DNA of 64,000 nt, from NCBI RefSeq assembly GCF_012396485.1, contig NZ_JAAXPO010000003.1:124001-188000 (forward strand), in the 5' to 3' direction. Position 1 is the stretch's first letter. The number at the start of each line of letters is the position of its first letter. A program made the translations under genes and the position numbers. Below are positions 1-7,926 of this stretch, piece by piece. Under the pieces are notes generated by a model. That model was not told the origin of the DNA and ran no database searches. It saw nothing but the letters and a program-made list of their open reading frames with translations. The stretch comes from Leuconostoc holzapfelii. Its GTDB lineage: Bacteria; Bacillota; Bacilli; Lactobacillales; Lactobacillaceae.

Positions 1-2
1 GT

Positions 3-935
3 CTGGGAACGTATCATCCCATCGCTGCCTTCTTCAAGCAAATTGGTGGCGCTGCCTTTGGCTTCATGTTGCCAGTTCTGGCTGGTTATATCGCCTTTTC
101 AATCGCTGAAAAGCCTGGGTTAGTGGCTGGTTTTGTCGCCGGTGCGTTAGCGGCCAATGGGTATAACTTCTACAATGTGGGCTTAGATGCGAAGCATTTG
201 CCCATTCCATCAGGCTTTTTAGGGGCCTTGGTTGGTGGTTTCCTAGCGGGTGGTATCATGCTGCTCCTCAAGAAGCTCTTTAATGGCTTACCTAAGTCGC
301 TGGATGGCATTAAGTCAATTTTGTTCTATCCTTTGTTGGGCGTGTTGCTGACGGGCTTTGCGATGTTGTTTATCAACATTCCCATGTCAGATATTAATTC
401 TGGTCTGAACCACTTCTTGTCGAGCTTGAGTGGCACCAACGCCGTCTTACTGGGCATCATTTTAGGTGGGATGATGGCGGTTGATATGGGTGGCCCAATC
501 AATAAAGCCGCTTATGTCTTTGGGACTGGCACGTTGGCTGCGACGGTAGCAAGTGGTGGGTCAAACATTATGGCGGCCGTGATGGCAGGTGGCATGGTAC
601 CACCACTAGCGGTCTTTGTCGCCACGCTTTTGTTCAAGCACAAGTTCGACCAACAAGAACGCCAAGCAGGGTTAACCAACATTGTCATGGGCTTGTCCTT
701 TATTACGGAAGGTGCCATTCCTTTTGCCGCTGCGGACCCAGCGCGTGCCATCCCAAGCTTCATGGTGGGATCAGCAGTGGCAGGTGGTTTGGTGGGGTTG
801 ACTGGTATCAAGTTGCTGGCGCCTCACGGGGGCATCTTCGTGATTGCCTTGACGAGTTCGCCTTTATTGTACCTGCTCTTTATTGCCATTGGCGCCGTGA
901 TTTCTGGGGTGATCTTTGGTTTGTTGAAGAAATAA
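3..935 (+). CDS. PTS fructose transporter membrane subunit IIC (5'-partial)
   Basis: This is the C-terminal part of the membrane (EIIC) domain of a fructose-family phosphotransferase permease, which imports and phosphorylates fructose or a related sugar. The frame is open from base 3, so the gene begins before the window. The visible part is about 310 residues of hydrophobic helices. Family signatures seen are a PVLAGYIAFSIA segment, MAVDMGGPINKAAY, and the TEGAIPFAAADP segment typical of the sugar-binding region. EIIA and EIIB domains, if fused, lie upstream. A strong terminator follows. Confident as to family; the exact sugar is inferred. Confidence 0.9.
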   Translation: MGTYHPIAAFFKQIGGAAFGFMLPVLAGYIAFSIAEKPGLVAGFVAGALAANGYNFYNVGLDAKHLPIPSGFLGALVGGFLAGGIMLLLKKLFNGLPKSLDGIKSILFYPLLGVLLTGFAMLFINIPMSDINSGLNHFLSSLSGTNAVLLGIILGGMMAVDMGGPINKAAYVFGTGTLAATVASGGSNIMAAVMAGGMVPPLAVFVATLLFKHKFDQQERQAGLTNIVMGLSFITEGAIPFAAADPARAIPSFMVGSAVAGGLVGLTGIKLLAPHGGIFVIALTSSPLLYLLFIAIGAVISGVIFGLLKK

Positions 936-954
936 TTTGACTAACGGGATATCT

Positions 955-995
955 AAAGAGATGATTTTGAAAATCAAAATCATCTCTTTTCGTTT
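955..995 (+). terminator. Intrinsic terminator after the fructose PTS gene
   Basis: A perfect 16-bp inverted repeat (955-970 with 974-989, loop AAA) ends in a T run. It separates the PTS gene from the AT-rich acyltransferase gene. Confidence 0.9.
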
Positions 996-1062
996 GGAGT
1001 TAGATAAGATTGAATTAGTTTATATGGTATAGTTTAAATATCAAATTTTAGGAGTATTTATA

Positions 1063-2112
1063 ATGAGGAGAATTTATGGTGTAGATATTGCACGTATAAT
1101 GGCAATGTTTATGGTGGTTGTAGTCCATAATCTTAATCAAGGTGGTGTTTTGAAAAACACCACCACAACGATTGGCTTTCTTTCAGCAAATGAGTTATTT
1201 AATTTAGTAATAGTTGCGGTTAATATTTTCGCATTGATTACAGGTTTTGTTTATTCAGGAAAAGGGATTAGACTTAATCGGATTTTAGGCCTTTATTTTG
1301 AGGTACTGTTTTTATCGATATCCTCTCTTGCAATATATACCATATTTTTTGGGGTACCCAAAAATATAGATATTGCAAAGTCAATATTACCGCTGTTAAG
1401 TGGGGAATACTGGTATTTTAATGCATATGTTGGTTTTGTTATCGTTGAACCATTATTGCGATATGGCATAAATAAATTGAGCAGAACTACTTTATTGCGT
1501 ATCGTTGTTATCATGCTGCTTTTTTCTGGTACTGTGGGATTCACAGATAGTCGAATTTTACAAGTGGGATACTCAACTGAATGGCTTATCACACTTTTTG
1601 TTGCAGGCGTTGTGATAAAAAAATATTCTACCGAAATTGCAAAAATAAATAACAGTATATTAATTATTATTGTTGTTGGAATGTCACTTGTGAGTTTACT
1701 TGCAGAATTTGTACTGCGAGCCCATGTACTACGTATAGCATCGTATACATCGCCTATAGTCATCGTGCAGTCTTTAGCAATTTTCATACTTTTCACGAGA
1801 ATTGAAGTAAAGAATCCGATATTCCAAAAGATACTCTTATTTTTGTCGCCGCTTTCGTTTGGCGTTTATATTCTTGACACCTCAATTTTCTTTTACGGCT
1901 ACATCTTAAAAGATTTATTTAAAGATATAACTCGTAATTTTCCTATAGTGGTAACATTATTAATTGTGATTTTGAGTTCTGTTATGTTTTTTGCATGTTT
2001 TATGGTTATTAACTACATACGTGTTAAAATATTTGAATTGTTGAAAGTAAATGATTTCATTCTTATGATTACTAACTTCATGAATAGGAAAGTGATAAAA
2101 AGCAAATTATAA
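1063..2112 (+). CDS. Acyltransferase family 3 membrane protein
   Basis: The 349-residue protein is an integral membrane acyltransferase (Acyltransferase_3, OafA/WecH-like), a family that moves acetyl or succinyl groups onto cell-surface sugars. The N-terminus has the family pattern GVDIARIMAMFMVVVVHN, with the conserved histidine in the first membrane helix, followed by about nine or ten further hydrophobic segments. Start at 1063 is supported by AGGAG at 1050-1054. Base use is clearly more AT-rich than the neighbours, suggesting acquisition by transfer. It stands alone between two terminators, so its polymer target cannot be read from context. Confidence 0.8.
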   Translation: MRRIYGVDIARIMAMFMVVVVHNLNQGGVLKNTTTTIGFLSANELFNLVIVAVNIFALITGFVYSGKGIRLNRILGLYFEVLFLSISSLAIYTIFFGVPKNIDIAKSILPLLSGEYWYFNAYVGFVIVEPLLRYGINKLSRTTLLRIVVIMLLFSGTVGFTDSRILQVGYSTEWLITLFVAGVVIKKYSTEIAKINNSILIIIVVGMSLVSLLAEFVLRAHVLRIASYTSPIVIVQSLAIFILFTRIEVKNPIFQKILLFLSPLSFGVYILDTSIFFYGYILKDLFKDITRNFPIVVTLLIVILSSVMFFACFMVINYIRVKIFELLKVNDFILMITNFMNRKVIKSKL

Positions 2113-2126
2113 GTAAATTTAACCCT

Positions 2127-2155
2127 AAGCACGCTGCGTTGCGTGCTTTTTATTT
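2127..2155 (+). terminator. Intrinsic terminator
   Basis: An 8-bp stem AAGCACGC/GCGTGCTT (2127-2134 with 2141-2148) is followed by TTTATTTT. It closes the acyltransferase gene and sits where the -35 of the next gene would be. Confidence 0.8.
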
Positions 2156-2172
2156 TACGTCTGAAATTGTGC

Positions 2173-2187
2173 TACACTAAGCCTATG
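2173..2187 (+). promoter_or_regulatory. Extended -10 immediately upstream of an ATG (probable leaderless start)
   Basis: GTGCTACACT (hexamer TACACT at 2173-2178) is followed after exactly six bases by the ATG at 2185, with no Shine-Dalgarno sequence. Transcription starting about seven bases after the -10 would begin at or next to the start codon. Confidence 0.5.
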
Positions 2188-2730
2188 ATTATTTATGACA
2201 CCATGCCATTTTTACAACGTCAATTAACCGTCTTCAAACAAGCTGATGCGGTCGTTTTCGTGAGCTTAGCAGCAGATGGTGTGCAAGAGTTTGAAGCTGA
2301 ATATCCTGGGTTCGCCTTGCAACCCGGTCACGTGCCGGAACTGGCAGTTTTTAAACGCTACGCAGCAGGCGAGGTCGTTGATTTGCATGCGATTAAAGTC
2401 CATTATTTAAAGGCAACGCCATTCCAGTTGGCAGTTTGGACGGCCTTGCATGAGATGGCGCCAACTGAAACATTAACGTATCAGGCGTTAGCAGCACGGG
2501 CCAAGCGCCCAACGGCCGTGCGTGCCGTTGCCACAGCTGTCGGGAAGAATCCGCTAACGATTATTAACGCTTGTCATCGCATCTTGCCCAAAGGTGGGGG
2601 AATTGGCAAGTATGAATACGGGCCGGTGATTAAGCAAGTCTTACTGGCACTTGATTTAAAGCAACCGCGATCAAGTCAGGTTATTTCCGGTGAATCCAAA
2701 ACAGAAAACCACCCAGCACAATCAAAATAA
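2185..2730 (+). CDS. Methylated-DNA--[protein]-cysteine S-methyltransferase (Ogt-like)
   Basis: The 181-residue protein belongs to the alkylguanine-DNA alkyltransferase family, which repairs O6-alkylguanine by irreversible transfer of the alkyl group to its own cysteine. The C-terminal half carries the winged-helix DNA-binding region (LTYQALAARAKRPTAVRAVA, near residues 97-116), then the acceptor motif as NACHRILPKGG with Cys130. Most family members have PCHR; here the proline is alanine. The start at 2185 lies six bases after a -10 hexamer; an upstream in-frame ATG at 2143 lies in the terminator. The last 50 bases overlap a convergent small ORF. Confidence 0.85.
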   Translation: MIIYDTMPFLQRQLTVFKQADAVVFVSLAADGVQEFEAEYPGFALQPGHVPELAVFKRYAAGEVVDLHAIKVHYLKATPFQLAVWTALHEMAPTETLTYQALAARAKRPTAVRAVATAVGKNPLTIINACHRILPKGGGIGKYEYGPVIKQVLLALDLKQPRSSQVISGESKTENHPAQSK

Positions 2731-2803
2731 TGAGCCCAAAAATGTAGATGAGCGTGTAAATGTACTTAATATTAATGGCGATATAGTGCATAAAAATAGA
2801 CAT
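2681..2803 (-). CDS. Small single-span membrane protein (40 aa), function unknown
   Basis: Reading leftward from an ATG at 2803 gives 40 residues beginning MSIFMHYIAINIKY, with one hydrophobic helix (IYIFGLIILIVLGGFLFW) and a basic tail ending HRK. GAGGAG lies five bases before the start. On the same strand an extended -10 (TGCTATAAT, hexamer 2879-2884) lies further upstream, so it has its own expression signals. It overlaps the end of the alkyltransferase gene tail to tail. I do not recognise a family; size and shape would fit a small membrane regulator or a type I toxin-like peptide, but nothing proves either. Confidence 0.6.
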   Translation of the reverse strand: MSIFMHYIAINIKYIYTLIYIFGLIILIVLGGFLFWIHRK

Positions 2804-3018
2804 GAATTTCTCCTCATCGCGCCCGGATTGCGCCGCCAAGTGCAACAAAACAGGCTGTGATCTGTTAAAGTTAGCATTATTATAGCAAAGATCTCGGCTA
2901 TCCTAATGTTGACATGATGCAAATTAGGCGGGATCATAACACATTAAAACCCTTTGCCCATTGAATCACAAATTGACCAAGTCAAAAAGGTTATACTATG
3001 GGCAAGGAGGAAAGAAAA

Positions 3019-3546
3019 ATGTCAGATATTTTCTATCAGAAATTACGTCAAATGGTCGGTCTTGACGGCCTTTTGTCACTTATTTTTGGCTTACTCATTA
3101 TTTTTTGGCCAGATCGCACGGCTTCAGTGGTGACGGTCCTTGTCGGGATCGCCTTTATCGGGATTGGCGCAGCTTATGTCTCATCTATTGCCAACCATGA
3201 TGACGAATCAGCGTGGGCCCGTCTGGGTAGCTTGCTGATTGGGGCCATTTACTTGGTGGCTGGTGTCTTCATTTTCATTAATCTTTATGTGGCCACGGCT
3301 TATTTGTTCTTGATTGTCGGACTCCTAGTCGGTATGACTTGGATTATTGAAGCGATTGTGACGTTTGCCTCATTAAAGTTTTACAATAAAAAGGGCTGGG
3401 CATTCTTCTCACGTATTATCAGCTTAATTGGTGGGATCGTCTTACTCTTCTCACCCGTGATTGGTGCCGCTGTTTTGTGGACACTATTGGGCTTGTCATT
3501 AGCCATCCTAGGTGTCATCAAAATTATTCAATACTTTACATGGTAA
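3019..3546 (+). CDS. HdeD family membrane protein (DUF308)
   Basis: The 175-residue protein has about six membrane helices in the paired pattern of the HdeD/DUF308 family, named after an E. coli acid-resistance membrane protein. The repeated motif FGLLIIFWPD near the N-terminus and GGIVLLFSP near the C-terminus match the internal duplication of the family. ATG 3019 is chosen because AAGGAGG lies at 3004-3010; an upstream ATG at 2998 would place this sequence inside the coding region. The biochemical role is unknown; acid-stress involvement is family-level inference. Confidence 0.8.
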   Translation: MSDIFYQKLRQMVGLDGLLSLIFGLLIIFWPDRTASVVTVLVGIAFIGIGAAYVSSIANHDDESAWARLGSLLIGAIYLVAGVFIFINLYVATAYLFLIVGLLVGMTWIIEAIVTFASLKFYNKKGWAFFSRIISLIGGIVLLFSPVIGAAVLWTLLGLSLAILGVIKIIQYFTW

Positions 3547-3586
3547 AATACAGTCTGCCTCAGCAATTAGATTGGTTGTGTGACGG

Positions 3587-4165
3587 ATGCTAGGTTATGT
3601 TGGATTTTTAATAACGTTTGGCTTGACCGCCTACTTTATCACGCAACAATTTAAATATGCGAAAGTCACGAAATTTCGTTATTATGTGATGCCGATTTTT
3701 GCCTTTGGGCAATTCGTCTACAGCGTGCGCATCAAGGAAACACAAGACATTTATCTTTTGGTCGGTCTGTTATGTTTTAGTCTGGTGATTGGTTATTTTC
3801 AAACTACCAGCTTCCAATTACAACAAAAGACACGTGCGACTCAGCTATATGTGATGCAAGGGGAGACCAAAGTCCCTGTCATGCGGCAAATTTACTATTC
3901 TCGTGGGGGGAGTCGGTATTTAGTCGGTTGGTTTTTAATTTTTTTGGTTCAACTCTTGGTGACCATTAGTCGGCAACATGCCGGCACGCATCAAATCATG
4001 TCCGAATTTTTAATGGACGTGCTGACTAGTCTCTTTGTCTTTTTACGAATTGGGGATGGCTCGTCTTGGTGGGTGTGGGAAATATATGCCTGTTCGAGCT
4101 TAGTCTATTACTTTGTGTTGATTCGACGGCATCCCACATTTTCTGCGGCGATGCGACAAACATAG
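3587..4165 (+). CDS. Hypothetical membrane protein
   Basis: The 192-residue protein is not one I recognise. It has a short N-terminal hydrophobic helix, two helices around residues 30-75, a central basic soluble stretch (QQKTRATQLYVMQGETKVPVM) and two or three more helices in the C-terminal half. It starts 40 bases after the HdeD-like gene on the same strand and ends 45 bases before the rimM start, so it may be cotranscribed with the HdeD-like gene. The overall shape resembles small CcdC/DUF1453-type membrane proteins, but the match is not strong enough to assign. Confidence 0.6.
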   Translation: MLGYVGFLITFGLTAYFITQQFKYAKVTKFRYYVMPIFAFGQFVYSVRIKETQDIYLLVGLLCFSLVIGYFQTTSFQLQQKTRATQLYVMQGETKVPVMRQIYYSRGGSRYLVGWFLIFLVQLLVTISRQHAGTHQIMSEFLMDVLTSLFVFLRIGDGSSWWVWEIYACSSLVYYFVLIRRHPTFSAAMRQT

Positions 4166-4195
4166 GATTTGATCCTGAAGGTGAGCGTGAAGCTA

Positions 4196-4213
4196 TGCTA
4201 TAATAGCTTTATG
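4196..4213 (+). promoter_or_regulatory. Extended -10 six bases before rimM ATG (probable leaderless transcript)
   Basis: TGCTATAAT (TATAAT at 4199-4204) is followed after six bases by the rimM ATG at 4211. No Shine-Dalgarno sequence is present, so the message probably begins at or very near the AUG. Confidence 0.6.
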
Positions 4214-4729
4214 ACAAAAGAAAATTATTTTAAAGTTGGCACGATTGTCAACACCCACGGGATTCGTGGTGAAGTGAAGATTTTAGCCATTACGGATTTT
4301 GCCGCTGAACGCTTTAAAAAAGGCGCCGAATTACAAATTGAAACCAAGCAAGGCTTCGTCCCCGTTAAGGTACAATCCTCACGGTTGCACAAGAATATGT
4401 GGTTGGTGCTTTTTGAAGGCGTAACTAACATTAACGACATTGAAAAATATAAGACAGATGATGTCTACGTCTACGGTGAATCACGTGACACACTAGGGGA
4501 TGATGAATACTACTATGATGAGATCATCGATAGCCGCGTGTTCGACCTTGAAGGCCATGACATCGGGGTTGTGTCAGAAATCATGACGACTGGGGCCAAT
4601 GATGTTTGGATCGTGAAGCGGCCAGGACAATCCGACGCCTTAATTCCAATGATTGATGACGTGGTCAAGACGGTTGATGTGGCGAACAAGCGCATTACCA
4701 TTGACGCGTTGGAAGGATTGTTAGATTAA
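4211..4729 (+). CDS. rimM: 16S rRNA processing protein RimM
   Basis: RimM (172 residues here) binds ribosomal protein S19 in the maturing 30S head and is needed for 16S rRNA processing. The N-terminal barrel starts [19 protein letters not shown], the signature of the family, and the C-terminal PRC-barrel region ends with a typical [14 protein letters not shown] stretch. ATG 4211 is the family-typical start; an in-frame extension to 4169 would run across the promoter. Its stop codon shares a base with the trmD start, the common rimM-trmD arrangement. Confidence 0.95.
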   Translation: MTKENYFKVGTIVNTHGIRGEVKILAITDFAAERFKKGAELQIETKQGFVPVKVQSSRLHKNMWLVLFEGVTNINDIEKYKTDDVYVYGESRDTLGDDEYYYDEIIDSRVFDLEGHDIGVVSEIMTTGANDVWIVKRPGQSDALIPMIDDVVKTVDVANKRITIDALEGLLD

Positions 4730-5466
4730 TGCGGATTGATGTCTTAAGTTTATTTCCAGATATGTTCACGCCACTGAAACAATCCATTTTGGGGAAAGCG
4801 ATTGATAAAGGGGCGCTGGACTTTCATGTGACTGATTTCCGTGATTATACGGAAAACAAGCACAACAATGTCGATGATTATCCTTTTGGCGGCGGTGCGG
4901 GGATGCTGTTGATGGCGCAACCAATCTTTGATGCCATGGCAGCCGTTGAAGCACAAGCTGGCGATAAAGGACACGTCGTCTTGTTAGATCCAGCCGGTCG
5001 CAAGTTCGACCATCATGTCGCTGAAGAATTAGCGCAAAAAGAACATCTGACTTTCATTGCTGGGCACTATGAAGGTTATGATGAACGCATCCGTGAATTG
5101 GTCGATGATGAAATCTCACTTGGGGATTATGTCTTAACTGGTGGTGAATTAGGGGCCATGGTGATTATTGATGCCACGGCGCGTTTCTTGCCAGATGTGT
5201 TAGGGAATCAAGTGAGTGCTGAAGAGGACTCCTTCCAGGATAATCTCTTGGAATTTCCGCAATACACACGGCCAGCGGACTTTCGGGGGCGTAAAGTACC
5301 AGAAGTTTTGATGAGCGGGAATCACGCGAAAATTGCTGAATGGCGCTTGAAAGAATCCCTACGTCGTACATGGTTGCGCCGTCCGGATTTACTTAATCAG
5401 CGTGAATTATCACAGCAAGAACGTGATTTATTAGATGACATCAAGCATGAAGCTGAGTTTGAATAG
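4729..5466 (+). CDS. trmD: tRNA (guanine-N1)-methyltransferase TrmD
   Basis: TrmD makes m1G37 in tRNAs that read codons starting with C, using SAM, which prevents +1 frameshifting. The 245-residue protein has the trefoil-knot SPOUT fold; visible landmarks are [11 protein letters not shown] at the N-terminus, the [10 protein letters not shown] loop near residue 50, [11 protein letters not shown], and the knot-forming [15 protein letters not shown]. The C-terminal [10 protein letters not shown]...EFPQYTRP segment is also typical. It overlaps rimM by one base (TAATG). rplS, which often follows, is absent here. Confidence 0.97.
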   Translation: MRIDVLSLFPDMFTPLKQSILGKAIDKGALDFHVTDFRDYTENKHNNVDDYPFGGGAGMLLMAQPIFDAMAAVEAQAGDKGHVVLLDPAGRKFDHHVAEELAQKEHLTFIAGHYEGYDERIRELVDDEISLGDYVLTGGELGAMVIIDATARFLPDVLGNQVSAEEDSFQDNLLEFPQYTRPADFRGRKVPEVLMSGNHAKIAEWRLKESLRRTWLRRPDLLNQRELSQQERDLLDDIKHEAEFE

Positions 5467-5485
5467 TTAGTGATTATCACGTTTT

Positions 5486-5514
5486 AAGCCCAAGCAGTTG
5501 CTTGGGCTTTTTCT
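5486..5514 (+). terminator. Intrinsic terminator after trmD
   Basis: A 10-bp GC-rich stem AAGCCCAAGC/GCTTGGGCTT (5486-5495 with 5500-5509) with a four-base loop is followed by TTTTTCTT. Confidence 0.9.
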
Positions 5515-5569
5515 TCGCATGCATTTGGCTTGCCAGCATGCGGACAACAGAATCAATAGGATAGGAATC

Positions 5570-6901
5570 ATGGAAAATAAGTTTATGGTGGTTGGGAAAT
5601 CGGCACTGGCCATTTTGAGTAGTACCATTATCGTGTTGCCGTTTATGTTATTGGTGCAATTGAGCAATGGTAAGACGTTTTTAACGGTGTTGCCGTTTGT
5701 GCTCTTTTATACCTTTCGAATGACAGGGATTTTCTTCATTCGCGGGATTAAAACGAAGCTCAATAGTTTCAACTTGCTGCGGATATCGCTATACTGTGGC
5801 CTGCTGGGCTGTATCTTTGGCATGGTCGGGACGCTTTACTTTCCCGCTTATGTCTTTGCCGGCTTCTTCTTAGGTCTTAGTGGGGCTTGGTTGCCACCAG
5901 CTAATACTGTGATTGGGCAATATTTGAAGAAGAATGGGATGGGTGTGGCGTCAAAGGGGCTGTTTTCTGCGCTCATTTTGGTGTTAATTGGGGCGTCATT
6001 GATGCTGCCATCTGACTATAAAAATTTCGTCTTCTTTGCCATTTATGGCGTGATGTATGTGTTGTCCTTTCAAACGATTAAAATTATCGATTCGTATGAA
6101 GTGGATTCCCATGACATGGAAGAGGCGTCGTATCTTTATACCATACTTTTCGCCGTATTCTTCATCTTATTGTTCGTGTTGCGGTCGAGCCGATTGTTGA
6201 ATAACGCCATCTACTTTGATTACTTTATTAACAGTTTCTTCTTGATTGGGTTAATCGGGGTGGTGTTGATTAGTTTCTTCCGCAATAAGGTGCAGCGGCA
6301 TATCTCCAATGACTTGATGTTTCTAACCTTTATCAATGGGGCGGTCGGGAACTATCTGTTCTTGTTTAGTTCACTGTATACCGCCGCCTATTATGGGCGG
6401 AATCAAGCCTTTCTCTATTTCTATCTGCCTTATGTGTTAGGCAATGTTTTGGCGCCTAAATTCACTCCAATGTTGAAGCAACATGTGAAGCGGGATTCGT
6501 TCATTGGGATTGTTGGTGGCCTGTTAATTATCTTGCTGACGCCACTCTTTCCAATCGGGCTGTTCATCGTCAGCACGTTTAAAGGGACGTTGAACGGGTG
6601 GTTAACCCGCGAGTATAGCGATAAAGAAGTCATTCCCGCCGATAAGCGGATCTGGGTCAAGTATACCTTGCAAAATATCGGCAGTATCTTGCATCAGTTC
6701 TTGTTGATGTTTATCGCTTCAGTGATTATCATGAAGGCAGGGCGCTCGATTCAGACCTTCTTTGTGATGACGACTGCCAAGTGGCCGACACCGGAATCGA
6801 TGCGCGTCATGCGTGAATGGAATGATGTGGCGACGGGCTTAGTTATTGCCGCCATTGTCGGTTATATCTTAATTTTTTCTTACAAAAGGAAAGTAAAATG
6901 A
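5570..6901 (+). CDS. Polytopic membrane protein of unknown function (Wzx/MFS-like topology)
   Basis: The 443-residue protein has about 12 hydrophobic segments and short, often basic, connecting loops. No signature residues of a named transporter family stood out; the layout and weak likeness to polysaccharide flippases or major facilitator carriers are suggestive only. ATG 5570 is preceded by AGGATAGGA; the longer in-frame reading from 5498 would include the trmD terminator region and lacks a ribosome site. It lies just upstream of the polysaccharide locus on the same strand but ends in its own terminator, so it is probably a separate unit. Confidence 0.65.
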   Translation: MENKFMVVGKSALAILSSTIIVLPFMLLVQLSNGKTFLTVLPFVLFYTFRMTGIFFIRGIKTKLNSFNLLRISLYCGLLGCIFGMVGTLYFPAYVFAGFFLGLSGAWLPPANTVIGQYLKKNGMGVASKGLFSALILVLIGASLMLPSDYKNFVFFAIYGVMYVLSFQTIKIIDSYEVDSHDMEEASYLYTILFAVFFILLFVLRSSRLLNNAIYFDYFINSFFLIGLIGVVLISFFRNKVQRHISNDLMFLTFINGAVGNYLFLFSSLYTAAYYGRNQAFLYFYLPYVLGNVLAPKFTPMLKQHVKRDSFIGIVGGLLIILLTPLFPIGLFIVSTFKGTLNGWLTREYSDKEVIPADKRIWVKYTLQNIGSILHQFLLMFIASVIIMKAGRSIQTFFVMTTAKWPTPESMRVMREWNDVATGLVIAAIVGYILIFSYKRKVK

Positions 6902-6904
6902 TTA

Positions 6905-6940
6905 AAAAGCGAACGATTATTTGATCGTTCGCTTTTATTG
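6905..6940 (+). terminator. Intrinsic terminator
   Basis: A perfect 13-bp stem (6905-6917 with 6924-6936) starts four bases after the stop codon at 6901 and ends in a T run. It isolates the upstream membrane protein gene from the polysaccharide operon. Confidence 0.9.
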
Positions 6941-7028
6941 CGGGTTAAAATAGTTATATTAGAAAAAATAACTTTGCTCATATTGTAATATGACATTTCG
7001 AAATTATTGTCTTGTATCTGTAATATAA

Positions 7029-7056
7029 TTGTCACTTAGCGGTGGTATGGTATTCT
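7029..7056 (+). promoter_or_regulatory. Probable promoter of the polysaccharide operon
   Basis: TTGTCA (7029-7034) and TATTCT (7051-7056) are separated by 16 bases, about 70 bases upstream of the first gene. An alternative TATAAT-like hexamer lies just upstream at 7024-7029. This is a prediction from hexamers alone. Confidence 0.5.
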
Positions 7057-7126
7057 ATATGTTAATGGCTGACCATGGGACATTAACCGTCTGATGGTCA
7101 CATGAAATTCAGTTTAAGGAGAGGGC

Positions 7127-7894
7127 ATGATCGATTTACATAGTCATCTATTACCAGGTCTTGATGATGGTTCAGCTTCCATGCGCGCTTCGTTACGCAT
7201 GGCGAGAAGTGCTGTCGATGAGGGGATTGAGGCCATTTTGATGACACCGCATCATATGAATGGCCGCTATGAGAACCGTAAGCAAGATGTCTTGTTGGCG
7301 ACGGCAAGTTTTCAAGCAGCCTTAGATGCGGAAAATATTCCATTACAAGTCTTTCCTTCACAAGAAGTACGGATTAATGGGGATTTAATGGCAGCACTGG
7401 ACGCAGATGAGGTGTTATTTGCCGATGAGCAAAACCAATACTTGCTATTGGAGTTCCCAGATGATGACGTGCCGACCTTTAGTTCGGATATGATTTTTAA
7501 TATCATGCAACGGGGCATTACTGTGCAAATTGCGCACCCTGAGCGGAACACCAAACTCATGGCGCAACCAGAGATTTTGTATCAATTAATCGAACGTGGG
7601 GCGATTGCACAAGTCACGGCCAGTGCGTATGTCGGTGCCTTTGGTAAGAAGGTACAAAAGTTCTCGGAAGCCATCGTGTCACATCATTTAGCACATGTGT
7701 TTGTTTCCGATGCGCATGACTTGCCTAATCGGGATTACAATCTGGCAGCTGCGCTGGCTAAGTTGGCGCGGGAACACGGTGTTGAACGTCGTGAAATGTA
7801 TGAAGCTAATGCTGAAGCAATTATTGATGGTCGACCCATTCAACGGTCGATCCCATCACCAATTGTTAAACGTTGGATATTAAATGGTTTTTAG
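7127..7894 (+). CDS. Tyrosine-protein phosphatase, PHP family (CpsB/Wzb type)
   Basis: The 255-residue protein is the metal-dependent PHP phosphatase that dephosphorylates the autophosphorylated polysaccharide tyrosine kinase. Metal ligands are visible in order: IDLHSHLLPGLDDG at the N-terminus (His5 and His7), TPHHMNGRYENR, the SQEVRINGDL segment, and FVSDAHD toward the C-terminus. A GGAGAGGGC ribosome site precedes ATG 7127. It is the first gene of the locus, with the chain-length protein and kinase directly downstream, forming the usual phosphoregulatory trio that controls polymer length and output. Confidence 0.92.
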   Translation: MIDLHSHLLPGLDDGSASMRASLRMARSAVDEGIEAILMTPHHMNGRYENRKQDVLLATASFQAALDAENIPLQVFPSQEVRINGDLMAALDADEVLFADEQNQYLLLEFPDDDVPTFSSDMIFNIMQRGITVQIAHPERNTKLMAQPEILYQLIERGAIAQVTASAYVGAFGKKVQKFSEAIVSHHLAHVFVSDAHDLPNRDYNLAAALAKLAREHGVERREMYEANAEAIIDGRPIQRSIPSPIVKRWILNGF

Positions 7895-7926
7895 TAAAAA
7901 ATAAGAAATAAAGGATTAACAGAATC

